Origin: Psychrobacillus sp. FSL K6-4046
GTDB lineage: Bacteria > Bacillota > Bacilli > Bacillales_A > Planococcaceae
Reading direction: 5' to 3'
Length of the DNA: 64,000 nucleotides
Assembly: GCF_038624605.1 (NCBI RefSeq)
Contig: NZ_CP152020.1
Span: 992,001-1,056,000, forward strand
Shown: piece by piece, positions 43,973-54,785 of the stretch
Position numbering within the stretch: position 1 is the first letter of the stretch
How the letters are laid out: every line of letters starts with the position of its first letter
The notes under the pieces: model-generated
Seen by the model: the letters and a program-made list of their open reading frames with translations, nothing else
Database searches by the model: none
Told to the model about the DNA's origin: nothing
Made by a program: the position numbers and the translations under genes

Positions 43973-44344
43973 AAGTGTTGCGTCAAAATAGAAAGTGTTG
44001 CAGAAACGGGTAGAAGTGTTGCGCGAAATTCAAAAGTGTTGCGGAAAACGAGTTAAGTGTTGCGCGAAATTAAAGTGTTGCGGAAACGGGTAGAAGTGTT
44101 GCGCGAAATTCAAAAGTGTTGTGGAAAACGAGTTAAGTGTTGCACGAAATTAAAGTGTTGCGGAAACGGGTAGAAGTGTTGCGCGAAAATCCAAAGTGTT
44201 GCAGAAAACGGGTTAAGTGTTGCGCGAAATTCAAAAGTGTTGCGGAAAACGAGTTAAGTGTTGCACGAAATTAAAGTGTTGCAGAAACGGGTAGAAGTGT
44301 TGCGCGAAATTCAAAAGTGTTGCAGATAACCCGCTAACTGTTGC
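43973..44344. repeat. Tandem array of AAGTGTTGC monomers, about 20-bp period
   Basis: Eighteen copies of AAGTGTTG start at 43973, 43993, 44014, 44034, 44055, 44073, 44094, 44114, 44135, 44153, 44174, 44194, 44215, 44235, 44256, 44274, 44295 and 44315; a nineteenth, degenerate copy (AACTGTTGCG) is at 44337. Two variants alternate: core + GGAAA(A)CGRGT and core + CGAAATT. Spacings of 21, 20, 21, 18 form an 80-bp higher-order unit (43993, 44073, 44153), with one extra dimer. No ORF runs through it. Confidence 0.95.
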
Positions 44345-44415
44345 GCCAAACGCTGAACCTGCTGGGGAGTGGTTGAGTGAATTAAAAGGGCTCTGAAATC
44401 TATAAGCTTATGAAG

Positions 44416-44444
44416 TTGACGAATAGTCTGAAATAGTATAAAAT
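44416..44444 (+). promoter_or_regulatory. SigA-type promoter of the his operon
   Basis: TTGACG (44416-44421), 17-bp spacer, TAAAAT (44439-44444), 57 bp before hisZ. No T-box or leader is evident in the short 5' region. Confidence 0.75.
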
Positions 44445-44501
44445 TTATTTAATTTATTATATTAGCACTCTACTACAGTGAAGTGAATTAGGGGTGGGAC
44501 A

Positions 44502-45680
44502 ATGAGTAAAATTCAAATGTTTGAGAAGCCGCTTGGTATGCGAGATTCGTTCCCAGAGGTTAATGAGCAAAAAGAATACATAAGATCCGTTGCGAGAGAG
44601 TTTATTCGCACCAAAGGATATGATTTTATAAAAACACCATCAGTTGAGTATTTTGAGACGATTGGGAAGGCGTCGGCAATTGATGAGTCCTCATTATTTA
44701 AATTGGTGGATAACCAAGGAGAGATGCTCGTTTTACGACCTGATATGACGACTCCTATCGCTAGAATAGCAGCATCCAAGCTATTAAAAGAAAAGAATCC
44801 ACTTCGCCTTGCGTATTATGCCAATGTATTTCGTGCGCAGCAACGGGAGGGTGGAAGGCCAGCGGAATTTGAACAGCTAGGCTTAGAGCTGATCGGTGAT
44901 TTTAGTCCTTACGGAGACAGTGAAATTATTTATACGGCTGTGGAGCTCATTAAAGCGTTAGGCGTGGAACATTTTCAAATTACGATTGGGCACGCGGGGC
45001 TTTTGACAGCTATTCTCTCAAATAATACAAACAAGTCGGAGCAGGTGGAAACGCTAAGAATGCTCCTAGTCGAAAAGAATTTTGTAGGATTTATGAAAAT
45101 GCTGGATGACTTAGAGCTATCCGCTTTTCAACAAGAGAATTTGACTATGCTGGTGGATCATACGATGGCAGCGAAATCCGTGGAAGATTTTAGACAGCTT
45201 TTGACAAACGAGCAGCAATATTTAGTAGATCAGATTATACAGCTCCAGCAGCTATTAGAGCTTCAGTTGAGTGATCCCTCTGTTTATTCCTTCGACTTTT
45301 CATTAGCAAGCCATATGAGCTATTACACAGGCATGCTGTTTGAGATACATGCTGCTGGCAGTGGCTTTCCTCTTGGAAATGGTGGAAGGTATGACGAGCT
45401 ATTTAAGCAATTTGAACAAAATGTAGGGGCAACCGGCTTTGGATTAAGAGTAGATCGGCTGCTAGAGGTTCTCCCTAAAAAAGAGAAAAATGAAAAACAT
45501 ACACTTATTTTATTTGATAAAGGCTCCTTCCTAAAAGCTAATGTTCTAGCAGAGGCAAGACGTAGTATTGGGGAGCGCGTAACGCTTCAATATGAGGGCA
45601 GTGTCCATGATTTAGAGGCCTACCAATATAGCTTTCAGGAAATAATTAAGGTAGTAGAAGGTGGTTTTGCAGGTGAATGA
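44502..45680 (+). CDS. hisZ: ATP phosphoribosyltransferase regulatory subunit HisZ
   Basis: 392 residues, a class II aminoacyl-tRNA-synthetase paralogue (HisRS-like) without tRNA charging. [57 protein letters not shown] and [12 protein letters not shown] are recognisable. It is needed to activate the short HisG that follows. The 3' end overlaps hisG by about 8 bp. Confidence 0.96.
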   Translation: MSKIQMFEKPLGMRDSFPEVNEQKEYIRSVAREFIRTKGYDFIKTPSVEYFETIGKASAIDESSLFKLVDNQGEMLVLRPDMTTPIARIAASKLLKEKNPLRLAYYANVFRAQQREGGRPAEFEQLGLELIGDFSPYGDSEIIYTAVELIKALGVEHFQITIGHAGLLTAILSNNTNKSEQVETLRMLLVEKNFVGFMKMLDDLELSAFQQENLTMLVDHTMAAKSVEDFRQLLTNEQQYLVDQIIQLQQLLELQLSDPSVYSFDFSLASHMSYYTGMLFEIHAAGSGFPLGNGGRYDELFKQFEQNVGATGFGLRVDRLLEVLPKKEKNEKHTLILFDKGSFLKANVLAEARRSIGERVTLQYEGSVHDLEAYQYSFQEIIKVVEGGFAGE

Positions 45681-46302
45681 ATTAACGATTGCGATGCCGA
45701 AAGGGCGCATTTTTGAGGAAGCCTATCAACTATTTGTCGAAGCAGGGTTTAATTTACCAGCTGAAATTAGCGATTCTCGCAAGCTGATCGTAGAAGCGCC
45801 GGATGAGCGTATCCAGTTCATCCTAGCGAAGCCAATGGATGTCCCGGTTTACGTCGAGCACGGGGTCGCTGATATTGGAATAGCTGGCAAGGACGTTTTA
45901 CTGGAGCAGCATCGAGATGTGCATGAATTATTAGATTTACATATTAGTAATTGCTATATTGCAACTGCGGGGCTGCCGAATACGGTGATGAATGAGATTG
46001 CCCCTCGTGTTGCAACTAAATATCCAACAATAGCTACTAATTTCTATAAGGAAAAAGGGGAGCAGGTGGAAATCATTGAGCTGAACGGTTCGATAGAGCT
46101 GGCTCCAATGATTGGCCTAGCCGACCGGATCGTGGATATCGTGTCGACAGGACAAACACTAAAAGAAAACGGCTTAGTCGAATACGAAAGGATCGTGGAT
46201 ATATCCTCTCGATTAATCGTGAATCCTGTAAGCTATCGTGTAAAAAGTGAGCGGATTCGAGAGTTCGTTGCCAAGCTAAATAAAGAACTTCAAAAAAGGT
46301 AG
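45673..46302 (+). CDS. hisG: ATP phosphoribosyltransferase, short form
   Basis: About 209 residues, the short HisG that lacks the C-terminal regulatory domain and works with HisZ. Contains [25 protein letters not shown] and the PRPP-binding segment [28 protein letters not shown]. First step: ATP + PRPP to phosphoribosyl-ATP. GTG 45673 is preferred (GAAGGTGG 9 bp upstream); GTG 45661 is the outer limit. Confidence 0.96.
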   Translation: MNELTIAMPKGRIFEEAYQLFVEAGFNLPAEISDSRKLIVEAPDERIQFILAKPMDVPVYVEHGVADIGIAGKDVLLEQHRDVHELLDLHISNCYIATAGLPNTVMNEIAPRVATKYPTIATNFYKEKGEQVEIIELNGSIELAPMIGLADRIVDIVSTGQTLKENGLVEYERIVDISSRLIVNPVSYRVKSERIREFVAKLNKELQKR

Positions 46303-46310
46303 GGAATACC

Positions 46311-47597
46311 ATGATGAAAATAGAAAAGCTAACAGAAACCATCTCCTTACAGCGTTCGGTGGAGCAGGCTAATATGAACCACCTCACAACCGTTCGAGAG
46401 GTTATTTCAGAGGTACAAGCAAATGGAGACCAAGCATTACTCGCCTATACGGAAAAGTGGGACGGAGTGAAGCTTTCAAGCCTAAGAGTTTCCCCAGAGG
46501 AGATCGAAGAGGCCTTCATCGGCTTTGATCCTCAGCTGATAGAGGATTTGAAGGAAGCAGCGAATAATATTCGTACATTTCATGAGAAGCAGGCGAGACA
46601 AAATATTGAATTGGCTCTAGAAAAAAACTCGTATATTCAATATAGAATCTCACCATTAGATGCAGTCGGCTTATATGTGCCAGGTGGGACAGCGGCATAT
46701 CCATCGTCCGTACTCATGAATGCTATTCCAGCCATTGTCGCAGGTGTAACTCGAGTAGTTATCGTATCGCCGCCTTCTAAGGATGGCAGGCTTCCTGCTT
46801 CGGTTCTAGTCGCAGCAAAAATAGCTGGAATAACAGAAATCTATAAGGTAGGAGGCGCTCAAGCGATTGCGGCGCTGGCTTACGGAACAGAATCTATTCA
46901 ACCTGTGGATAAAATAACTGGACCAGGTAACAGCTATGTGGCACTTGCGAAACGAGAAGTGTTTGGCAAGGTGGCAATCGATATGATTGCTGGGCCAAGT
47001 GAAATAGCGATTATTGCCGATGACACTGCCTATGCAGATGAGGTAGCAGCCGATTTATTGGCACAGGCGGAGCATGATGCCTTTGCGAGTTCGGTTTTAA
47101 TTACCACTAGTGAGCGTTTAGCCAAGCAGGTTTCAATAGAAGTAGAGAGACAGCTAAAGCAGCTTCCTCGTGAAGAAATTGCACGGGCCTCTATAGAAAA
47201 CTACGGTCGTATCTATTTGGCACAATCACTTCAAGAGGCGGTCAAGGCAACAAATGAGCTGGCCCCTGAGCATTTAGAAATTATTACGGAAAATGCAAAA
47301 GAGCTGAGTGAGCAGATCAAGCACGCTGGAGCTATATTCATTGGTCGATATAGCAGTGAGCCAGTCGGCGACTATTTTGCCGGTACGAACCATGTGCTTC
47401 CAACGAACAGTACGGCTCGTTTTTCGAGTGGCTTAAATGTAGACGATTTTGTAAAGAAAACGAGTGTCGTGTATTATTCGGAGGAAATGTGGCAGGAGCA
47501 ATATCCTAAAATCGCTCGTTTGGCTAGACTCGAGCAATTAGAGGGACACGCTCGATCTGTCGAATCAAGAAGCTGGGAGAAGGGGAATGCAAAATGA
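46311..47597 (+). CDS. hisD: Histidinol dehydrogenase
   Basis: 428 residues, full length. VGLYVPGGTAAYPSSVLMN, GGAQAIAALAYGTESI, DKITGPGNSYVALAKREVFG, IDMIAGPSEI, AQAEHDAFASS, and the C-terminal GDYFAGTNHVLPTNSTARFSSGL with zinc ligand His. Two-step NAD-dependent oxidation of histidinol to histidine. Overlaps hisB by 4 bp. Confidence 0.97.
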   Translation: MMKIEKLTETISLQRSVEQANMNHLTTVREVISEVQANGDQALLAYTEKWDGVKLSSLRVSPEEIEEAFIGFDPQLIEDLKEAANNIRTFHEKQARQNIELALEKNSYIQYRISPLDAVGLYVPGGTAAYPSSVLMNAIPAIVAGVTRVVIVSPPSKDGRLPASVLVAAKIAGITEIYKVGGAQAIAALAYGTESIQPVDKITGPGNSYVALAKREVFGKVAIDMIAGPSEIAIIADDTAYADEVAADLLAQAEHDAFASSVLITTSERLAKQVSIEVERQLKQLPREEIARASIENYGRIYLAQSLQEAVKATNELAPEHLEIITENAKELSEQIKHAGAIFIGRYSSEPVGDYFAGTNHVLPTNSTARFSSGLNVDDFVKKTSVVYYSEEMWQEQYPKIARLARLEQLEGHARSVESRSWEKGNAK

Positions 47598-48190
47598 AAC
47601 CAAATCGAATTGCTAAAATAGATAGAATGACAAATGAAACAAAGGTTTATGTAGATATTAATCTGGACGGAGAGGGCAAGGCGGATATTGAGACTGGCGT
47701 TCCTTTTATGGATCATATGCTGGACCTGTTTACGAAGCATGGCCTGTTCGATGCCACGATTAAAGCAAATGGCGATACACATATAGACGACCACCACACA
47801 ACGGAAGATATCGGTATTGTATTAGGGCAAGCAGTAAAAGAGGCACTAGGAGACAAAAAGAGTATCAAGCGCTATGGAAATGCTTTTGTTCCAATGGATG
47901 ATGCATTAGCCCAGGTTGTAATTGACATTTCAAACAGACCTCATTTAGAGTTCAGAGCACAGTTTCCGACACAAAAGGTAGGGAACTTTGATACAGAGCT
48001 GGTTCACGAATTTCTTTGGAAATTTGCATTAGAGGCTCGTATGAACGTCCATGTCATCGTACATTACGGAGCAAATACCCACCATATGATCGAAGCGATT
48101 TTCAAGGCACTAGCTCGAGCGATCGACGATGCCATTACAATAGATGATCGAGTGAAGGGTGTTCCTTCTACAAAGGGTCTACTTACATAA
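47594..48190 (+). CDS. hisB: Imidazoleglycerol-phosphate dehydratase
   Basis: 198 residues. Metal-binding motifs DDHHTTEDIGI, FMDHMLDLF, HLEFRAQF and ANTHHMIEAIFKALARA. Converts IGP to imidazole acetol phosphate. In B. subtilis hisH would follow; here hisA begins 11 bp after the stop. Confidence 0.97.
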   Translation: MKPNRIAKIDRMTNETKVYVDINLDGEGKADIETGVPFMDHMLDLFTKHGLFDATIKANGDTHIDDHHTTEDIGIVLGQAVKEALGDKKSIKRYGNAFVPMDDALAQVVIDISNRPHLEFRAQFPTQKVGNFDTELVHEFLWKFALEARMNVHVIVHYGANTHHMIEAIFKALARAIDDAITIDDRVKGVPSTKGLLT

Positions 48191-48201
48191 GGAGGAATTT
48201 C

Positions 48202-48942
48202 ATGAGCTCAATACAAGTATATCCCGCAATCGATATGAAGGGCGGTAAATGTGTACGCCTGTATCAAGGGGATTATGAACAAGAAACTATATATGGAGAC
48301 TCTCCATTTGATATGGCAAAAAAGTTTGTCGATGAAGGGGCAGCCTGGATTCATTTGGTTGATCTAGACGGGGCAAAGGATGGCGAAAAGATTCATGCCA
48401 AGGAGGTCATCCGTATTGCGAAAGAGCTACCGGTTAACGTTCAAATAGGCGGAGGAATACGATCTAGCGAGGATGTGAGCTACTATCTTGATCACGGGGT
48501 CAATCGTGTCATTATAGGTAGTCTTGCCATTTCACAGCCAGAGCTTGTTGCCGATCTGATTCAAGAGTATGGCGGTGATCGAATCGTCATTGGGTTAGAT
48601 GCGAAGGACGGCATGGTAGCAACACATGGCTGGTTAGAAACGTCTAGCCAGTCAGCCATTGAAGTAGGGCAATACTTTGCCTCAAAAGGTGCGAAACACG
48701 TTATTTTTACAGACATTGCGACGGATGGAACATTGCAAGGTCCCAACTTAAAGGCGAACAAAGAGCTAGCAGAAGCAACCGGACTGTCGATTATTGTCTC
48801 GGGAGGAATCAGCTCCTTAGAAGACATCGAGGCAGTAGCGGAACTCTCTAAAATTTCTAGCGTTAGCGGAGTAATCACAGGAAAAGCGTTATACAACAAT
48901 CGTTTTACATTAAAAGAGGCGCTACAAACAATAAGTAATTGA
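48202..48942 (+). CDS. hisA: ProFAR isomerase HisA
   Basis: 246 residues, (beta/alpha)8 barrel. Begins IQVYPAIDMKGGKCVRLYQGD, with the catalytic Asp in AIDM and the second in FTDIATDGTL; phosphate loops GGGIRS and VSGGISS. The sequence CVRLYQGD and DMKGGKC mark it as HisA rather than HisF. hisF is missing downstream, where hisIE begins at 48968. Confidence 0.95.
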   Translation: MSSIQVYPAIDMKGGKCVRLYQGDYEQETIYGDSPFDMAKKFVDEGAAWIHLVDLDGAKDGEKIHAKEVIRIAKELPVNVQIGGGIRSSEDVSYYLDHGVNRVIIGSLAISQPELVADLIQEYGGDRIVIGLDAKDGMVATHGWLETSSQSAIEVGQYFASKGAKHVIFTDIATDGTLQGPNLKANKELAEATGLSIIVSGGISSLEDIEAVAELSKISSVSGVITGKALYNNRFTLKEALQTISN

Positions 48943-48967
48943 GCAAGCCTTGAAGGGGAGTAAGAAT

Positions 48968-49594
48968 ATGGCTACATTAACATTTGACGATAAAGGACTA
49001 ATCCCAGTAATTGTACAGCATGCCGTTACAAGAGAGGTTTTAACGCTTGCATATATGAATGAAGAGGCATATGAAAAAACAGTGGAGACGAGAGAGGCAT
49101 GGTTCTTTAGCCGAAGCAGACAAGAGCTTTGGCACAAAGGTGAAACGTCTGGAAATACTCAGCGTGTTGTATCCATTCAAACGGACTGTGACTCCGATGC
49201 ACTCGTACTAGAGGTGCTGCCTAGTGGACCTGCTTGTCATACGGGAGAAGAGACATGCTTCCATAAGAGCCTAGAACAATTCGAGGAGGCGTCTGGCTAT
49301 AATGTAATGACTAAATTGATTAAAACAATCGAAGAACGTCAACAAACAATGCCAGAAGGTGCTTATACTACTTATTTGTTTGAAAAAGGTGTCGATAAAA
49401 TTTGCAAGAAGGTCGGGGAGGAAGCCTCAGAGGTAATCATAGCCTCTAAGAACAATGATGCAGAGGAGCTGAAATGGGAAGCTGCAGATCTCATTTATCA
49501 CTTGCTTGTTTTATTGCAAAACCAAAAAGTCAGCTACTATGATTTATTACAGGTGTTACAAAAAAGACATGAAGCGAAAGCAGATAAAAAATAA
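48968..49594 (+). CDS. hisI: Bifunctional HisIE
   Basis: 208 residues. The HisI half (PR-AMP cyclohydrolase; EAWFFSRSRQELWHKGETSGNTQRV, DCDSDALVLEVLPSGPACHTGEETCF) is followed by the HisE half (PR-ATP pyrophosphatase; GAYTTYLFEKGVDKICKKVGEEASEVIIA, EAADLIYHLLVLL). ATG 48968 has GGGGAGTAAG upstream; the longer TTG frame is unlikely. Last gene of the operon. Confidence 0.96.
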   Translation: MATLTFDDKGLIPVIVQHAVTREVLTLAYMNEEAYEKTVETREAWFFSRSRQELWHKGETSGNTQRVVSIQTDCDSDALVLEVLPSGPACHTGEETCFHKSLEQFEEASGYNVMTKLIKTIEERQQTMPEGAYTTYLFEKGVDKICKKVGEEASEVIIASKNNDAEELKWEAADLIYHLLVLLQNQKVSYYDLLQVLQKRHEAKADKK

Positions 49595-49621
49595 TACTTT
49601 ATGATATACTGAAAATATACT

Positions 49622-49658
49622 AATAAGGAGCGTTTCCGTAACGTTCCTTATTATTTTT
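49622..49658 (+). terminator. Rho-independent terminator of the his operon
   Basis: AATAAGGAGCGTT and AACGTTCCTTATT then ATTTTT. It ends only 13 bp before the yvcD start, so yvcD must use read-through or a promoter within hisIE. Confidence 0.85.
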
Positions 49659-49670
49659 CGGAGGAGTATC

Positions 49671-51200
49671 TTGAATAAAAAAAGAAGTAAGAAACTAGAC
49701 AAAGAAAATATAATTTCATTTTTGCCGACTGGCGAATATTACTATAAAAAAGCATTAGATGAGCTTCAAAAAGATGAGTTACAAAAAGCACAAAAATATT
49801 TAAAGCGAGCAACTGATTTAAGCCCAGACGAACCAATGATCTTATTGCAATATGGGATCCTCCAAATGGAGTTCGATAACTATGATTACGCTCATGAGCT
49901 ATTGAGAAGCGCGTATTCACTAGATCCGAACGAAGGAGATATCATTTTCTTTTTAGCTGAGGTAAACGCTCATTTGGGAAACTTTATAGAGGCAAATCGC
50001 TTTGCCAAAATCTATTTAGAAAAGGAAGTTAACGGAGAATATATGGAGGAAGCAATGGAAATCATTGATTTCACCGAGCAGGAGGATATCGTAAACCTTC
50101 AGCTGGATACCCCCTCTAGTGAGGCGCTTTTCCTTCAAGAAAAAGCCCGACGCTTTATGGAGCAGGGTAAATTTGTAGAAGCAGTTGAGCTGCTAGAATC
50201 GATCATTGCAGACCATCCGGATTTTTGGGCAGCGTTCAATAACCTAGCGCTTGCTTATTTTTATTTAGGAGAGGAAGAACAGGCTAAAGCATTACTGCAT
50301 CAGGTATTACGAGAGAACCAAGGGAATATCCATGCATTATGTAACTTGGCTGTTATTCACTACTATGAAAAAAATAACGAGGAGCTTGAGGAAATCACAG
50401 CTCTTTTATCTAAAATAAATCCTTATTTTATCGAGCATCGCTATAAATTAGGGGCAACTTTTGCGTTAATAGGGAAATATGAACAAGCCTTCAAATGGTT
50501 GAGAAGCATTCAACGAAAAGGATTTGAAGCAGATCCAGGCTTCTATTTTTGGCTTTCGCATTCTGCTTATTTTGCAGGGCATGAGGAAGTGGCGCGTAAT
50601 GCGTGGAAAGCGCTTTTAAAGCTGGATCCGGAAAAAGCAGGCTTCGAGCCGTGGCTCCCACAAATGAAGGAGCTAGTAGAGCCAAATAACGAGGAACAAA
50701 AGAATTTAATCTTAGAAAAGCTAGAAAACAAAAATATTAGTGAACGTATTTTTGGCTTCTATCTGTTAGGGAAGTCTCGTCATCGCCAGGAAATTATCGC
50801 ACACCCTAAGTGGATTGTAGTGGAGGAACTGACTACAATGGAGAAATTGTTTTTAGCTAATTCTCTTGGGCATAAATTCGATGAGAAATCTCCGGCAGAA
50901 AAAGCATTTTTGAGAGCCATTGCAGCTACGGATTTACTTTATGACAACAACAAGTCACTGGAGCAGTCAGAGACACTGTTATTACAAATGTGGTTTGTGC
51001 TAGTAGAGCGTGCGCTAGAAAAAGGGTATGGCTTTAAAAATCCGCGTGCTTTGGCAGCAGCGACTGAGTATATGTTCGTATCCTCACGAATGAAAAACGT
51101 GACGAAAAAACAATATGCGGAGCAATACGGAATCACTACAGCAACGCTCACGAAATATGTCAACGAGCTAATCCAATTCTTACCTTTTTCTGACTCCTAA
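49671..51200 (+). CDS. yvcD: YvcD-like TPR protein
   Basis: 509 residues, with TPR units at about 20-95 (ALDELQKDELQKAQKYLKRATDLSPDEPMILLQYGILQME) and 155-285 (FWAAFNNLALAYFYLGEEEQAKALLHQVL). The C-terminus carries a helix-turn-helix-like segment, KKQYAEQYGITTATLTKYVNEL. It lies between hisIE and trxB as yvcD does in B. subtilis. TTG start after GGAGGAGTATC. Function unknown; protein-protein scaffold likely. Confidence 0.88.
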   Translation: MNKKRSKKLDKENIISFLPTGEYYYKKALDELQKDELQKAQKYLKRATDLSPDEPMILLQYGILQMEFDNYDYAHELLRSAYSLDPNEGDIIFFLAEVNAHLGNFIEANRFAKIYLEKEVNGEYMEEAMEIIDFTEQEDIVNLQLDTPSSEALFLQEKARRFMEQGKFVEAVELLESIIADHPDFWAAFNNLALAYFYLGEEEQAKALLHQVLRENQGNIHALCNLAVIHYYEKNNEELEEITALLSKINPYFIEHRYKLGATFALIGKYEQAFKWLRSIQRKGFEADPGFYFWLSHSAYFAGHEEVARNAWKALLKLDPEKAGFEPWLPQMKELVEPNNEEQKNLILEKLENKNISERIFGFYLLGKSRHRQEIIAHPKWIVVEELTTMEKLFLANSLGHKFDEKSPAEKAFLRAIAATDLLYDNNKSLEQSETLLLQMWFVLVERALEKGYGFKNPRALAAATEYMFVSSRMKNVTKKQYAEQYGITTATLTKYVNELIQFLPFSDS

Positions 51201-51257
51201 GCATATTAGTTGATGAAGGGTACAAAATTAGTTAGATTGTTGGTATGTAGTACGTAG

Positions 51258-52220
<963 letters not shown>

Positions 52221-52320
52221 TTTAATTTTATCTTAATTTAACTGTAACTGTTCTGAAACATATTAAGTGTATAGTAAAGTATATAAATTGACCCCCTTTT
52301 TATATATGCAAGATTTGAAC

Positions 52321-52360
52321 AGGCTGTTTTGCGATTTAAATCGTGAAGCAGCCTCTTTTT
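52321..52360 (+). terminator. Rho-independent terminator
   Basis: AGGCTG ... CGATTT/AAATCG ... CAGCCTCTTTTT hairpin about 100 bp after trxB. Confidence 0.8.
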
Positions 52361-52413
52361 GTGCAAATTCATGTATAATATAAGGTAACTACAGACAGAT
52401 GGAGTGACCATAC

Positions 52414-52884
52414 GTGCAAAGAATCGCTAATTTACTTATTTGTAAAGACGACAAAGTTTTGTTATTAAAGAAACCACGTAGAAACTGGTATGTTGCACCA
52501 GGCGGAAAAATGGAAGAAGGAGAATCTATTCTTATTTCTGCTGTTCGTGAGTTTACGGAAGAGACAAACACTGTACCGATCAATCCACATTTAAAGGGAA
52601 TCTATACAATGCTCATTGAAGAGGATGGGAAACGTCTAGATGAATGGATGTTATTTACCTTTATCGGCACAGATATAGAAGGAACTCCATATAAAGAAAC
52701 TAAAGAAGGTGTGCTCGAATGGCACCCGGTTGAAGATTTAGCACATCTACCGATGGCAGAGGGAGATCGAACAAATCTATTGTTTGCTGTAAAGGAAAAG
52801 GGTATGCAATACGGTACTTTTGTATATACTCCAGATTTCGCATTAATCAGTGAAACTATTCAACATTCATGGGAGGATAAATAG
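52414..52884 (+). CDS. yvcI: NUDIX hydrolase YvcI
   Basis: 156 residues. Nudix box GGKMEEGESILISAVREFTEET (G-x5-E-x7-REuxEE) at about 31-52. Substrate uncertain (nucleoside diphosphate derivative). GTG start after ATGGAGTGACC. First gene of the five-gene yvcI-rapZ-glmR-whiA-crh cluster, followed 3 bp later by rapZ. Confidence 0.93.
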   Translation: MQRIANLLICKDDKVLLLKKPRRNWYVAPGGKMEEGESILISAVREFTEETNTVPINPHLKGIYTMLIEEDGKRLDEWMLFTFIGTDIEGTPYKETKEGVLEWHPVEDLAHLPMAEGDRTNLLFAVKEKGMQYGTFVYTPDFALISETIQHSWEDK

Positions 52885-52887
52885 ATA

Positions 52888-53772
52888 GTGGAAACTCAGC
52901 AGAAGCCAGAAACAGAAGTAGTCATCATTACTGGAATGTCAGGAGCAGGAAAAACAGTAGCTATCCAAAGCTTTGAAGACCTAGGCTATTATTGCATAGA
53001 CAATCTTCCTCCTGAGCTCCTAAGCACTTTTATCAAGCTAATGATTGAGTCAAATCAGCAACCGCGAAATATAGCAGCGGTAATGGATTTGCGTGGAGGG
53101 AAAATGTTTCATTCACTCGTTGACTCCGTTAACCAGCTTCAAGAAGCAACCTCGGTAACTCCAAAGGTGTTGTTTTTGGATGCACAGGATGAGGTTCTTG
53201 TCCGAAGATATAAGGAAACTAGACGCTCCCATCCGTTAGCAAATGCAGGATTGCCATTAGAAGGTATAAAAAAGGAAAGAGAGCTTCTTTCTGACTTAAA
53301 AGGCAGAGCACAATTTATTTATAATACATCCAAGATGAAGCCACGCGAGCTTCGAGAAAAAATTCAAGAGGAATTTTCGACAAATGGAAGCCAGGTCTTT
53401 ACAGTGAACGTTATGTCCTTTGGATTTAAGCACGGAATTCCTATTGATGCAGATTTGGTTTTTGACGTTCGTTTTCTTCCAAATCCGTATTATATCGAGG
53501 AGCTTCGCTTAAAATCAGGACTAAATGAAGAGGTTTCTAGCTACGTTTTAAAATGGGCAGATACGAAGACGCTTATCGAAAAACTAAAAGACTTGTTTGC
53601 CTTTATGATTCCGCAATACAAGCGAGAAGGCAAGACGCAGCTTGTTATTGCCTTTGGCTGTACGGGCGGTCAGCACCGTTCTGTAACACTAGCAGAATAT
53701 TTCGGTAAGGTTTTTAAGGAAGACGATGAAACAGTAATAACTCATAGAGATGTTACTATCAGGAAGGAATGA
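52888..53772 (+). CDS. rapZ: RapZ-family nucleotide-binding protein (YvcJ)
   Basis: 294 residues. Walker [11 protein letters not shown] near 17-26, then [12 protein letters not shown]; the C-terminal domain has [28 protein letters not shown] and [16 protein letters not shown], as in E. coli RapZ, an adaptor for glmS-regulating sRNAs. In Bacillus, YvcJ is a GTPase affecting competence. GTG start after GGAGG. Confidence 0.95.
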   Translation: METQQKPETEVVIITGMSGAGKTVAIQSFEDLGYYCIDNLPPELLSTFIKLMIESNQQPRNIAAVMDLRGGKMFHSLVDSVNQLQEATSVTPKVLFLDAQDEVLVRRYKETRRSHPLANAGLPLEGIKKERELLSDLKGRAQFIYNTSKMKPRELREKIQEEFSTNGSQVFTVNVMSFGFKHGIPIDADLVFDVRFLPNPYYIEELRLKSGLNEEVSSYVLKWADTKTLIEKLKDLFAFMIPQYKREGKTQLVIAFGCTGGQHRSVTLAEYFGKVFKEDDETVITHRDVTIRKE

Positions 53773-53776
53773 CTTA

Positions 53777-54754
53777 ATGGGTCGTACAAAACACCGTAAA
53801 AAAATAGTCATCATTGGTGGTGGTACTGGCTTATCTACCTTGCTTCGAGGACTTAAAAAACTTCCATTAGATATTACTGCCATTGTTACAGTTGCAGATG
53901 ACGGAGGGAGCTCCGGTAGATTAAGAGATGATTATGATATTCCACCACCTGGTGATATCCGTAACGTCTTAGCAGCCTTATCAGAGGTAGAGCCGCTCGT
54001 AGAAGAAATGTTTCAGTTTCGCTTTACTAATTCCAGCGAACTCGAGGGACATTCCTTAGGCAATCTAATGATTACTGCTTTAACCTCGATTACAGGAGAT
54101 TTCGCACATGCAATCACGGAAATGAGCCGTGTTTTAAATATTCATGGAAAAGTGCTTCCTGCTGCCAATCAGCTAGTCACACTCCATGCACAATTTGAGG
54201 ATAAAACTATTGTTACAGGGGAATCTAAAATACCGGACTATGGGAAAAAGATAGAAAAGGTATTTATTACTCCTGACGATGTAAAGCCACTGCCAGAGGC
54301 AATTAACCTAATCCGCCAAGCGGATATTATAGCAATTGGACCAGGTAGCCTTTATACTAGTATTTTGCCTAATCTCTTAGTCGAAGATATTCGTAAGGCA
54401 GTCATCCGTTCGAAGGCTAAAAAAGTGTACATTTGCAATCTGATGACACAAGCTGGAGAAACGAATAACTATACGGCGTATGATCATGTAGAAGCATTGA
54501 TCGACCATGTAGGCGAGAACTTTATAGATTCTTTGTTGATAAGTAATGAGGAAATTCCTGAAAATGTTCAGTATTTATATAAGCAGGAGAAGGCTTCTCC
54601 CGTTAAAATTGATATAGAGAAATTAGAAACACTAGACATAGAAATCGTTAAGAAGGACATTTCCATCGTATATAATGGCGCTGTCCGTCATGATGCGATA
54701 AAAGTAGCGAAATGGCTTTACGAATATGCAGGCCAAAAAGGATTCAAACAATAG
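53777..54754 (+). CDS. glmR: GlmR (YvcK), gluconeogenic growth factor
   Basis: 325 residues from ATG 53777 (AGGAAGG upstream); the frame reaches 53750 inside rap[18 protein letters not shown] binds UDP-sugar; [30 protein letters not shown] and [16 protein letters not shown] are family signatures. It stimulates GlmS and so amino-sugar supply for peptidoglycan. Confidence 0.96.
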   Translation: MGRTKHRKKIVIIGGGTGLSTLLRGLKKLPLDITAIVTVADDGGSSGRLRDDYDIPPPGDIRNVLAALSEVEPLVEEMFQFRFTNSSELEGHSLGNLMITALTSITGDFAHAITEMSRVLNIHGKVLPAANQLVTLHAQFEDKTIVTGESKIPDYGKKIEKVFITPDDVKPLPEAINLIRQADIIAIGPGSLYTSILPNLLVEDIRKAVIRSKAKKVYICNLMTQAGETNNYTAYDHVEALIDHVGENFIDSLLISNEEIPENVQYLYKQEKASPVKIDIEKLETLDIEIVKKDISIVYNGAVRHDAIKVAKWLYEYAGQKGFKQ

Positions 54755-54785
54755 AGAGGCTCTGCAAGAAAGGGGGAAACGTTAT

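Larger units (their letters stand above)
43789..44501. other. Gene-free stretch between yvoF side genes and hisZ
   Basis: 713 bp. The array at 43973-44344 fills the middle, and the his promoter follows at 44416. The first 180 bp hold nothing I can name. Confidence 0.7.

Noticed and set aside
43861-44400. CRISPR array as an explanation of the AAGTGTTGC repeats
   Set aside because: The conserved core is under 12 bp, the intervening bases are themselves repeated rather than unique spacers, and no cas genes are near.
44445-44501. T-box or histidine leader before hisZ
   Set aside because: The 5' region is too short and shows no T-box sequence, specifier loop or His-rich leader peptide.
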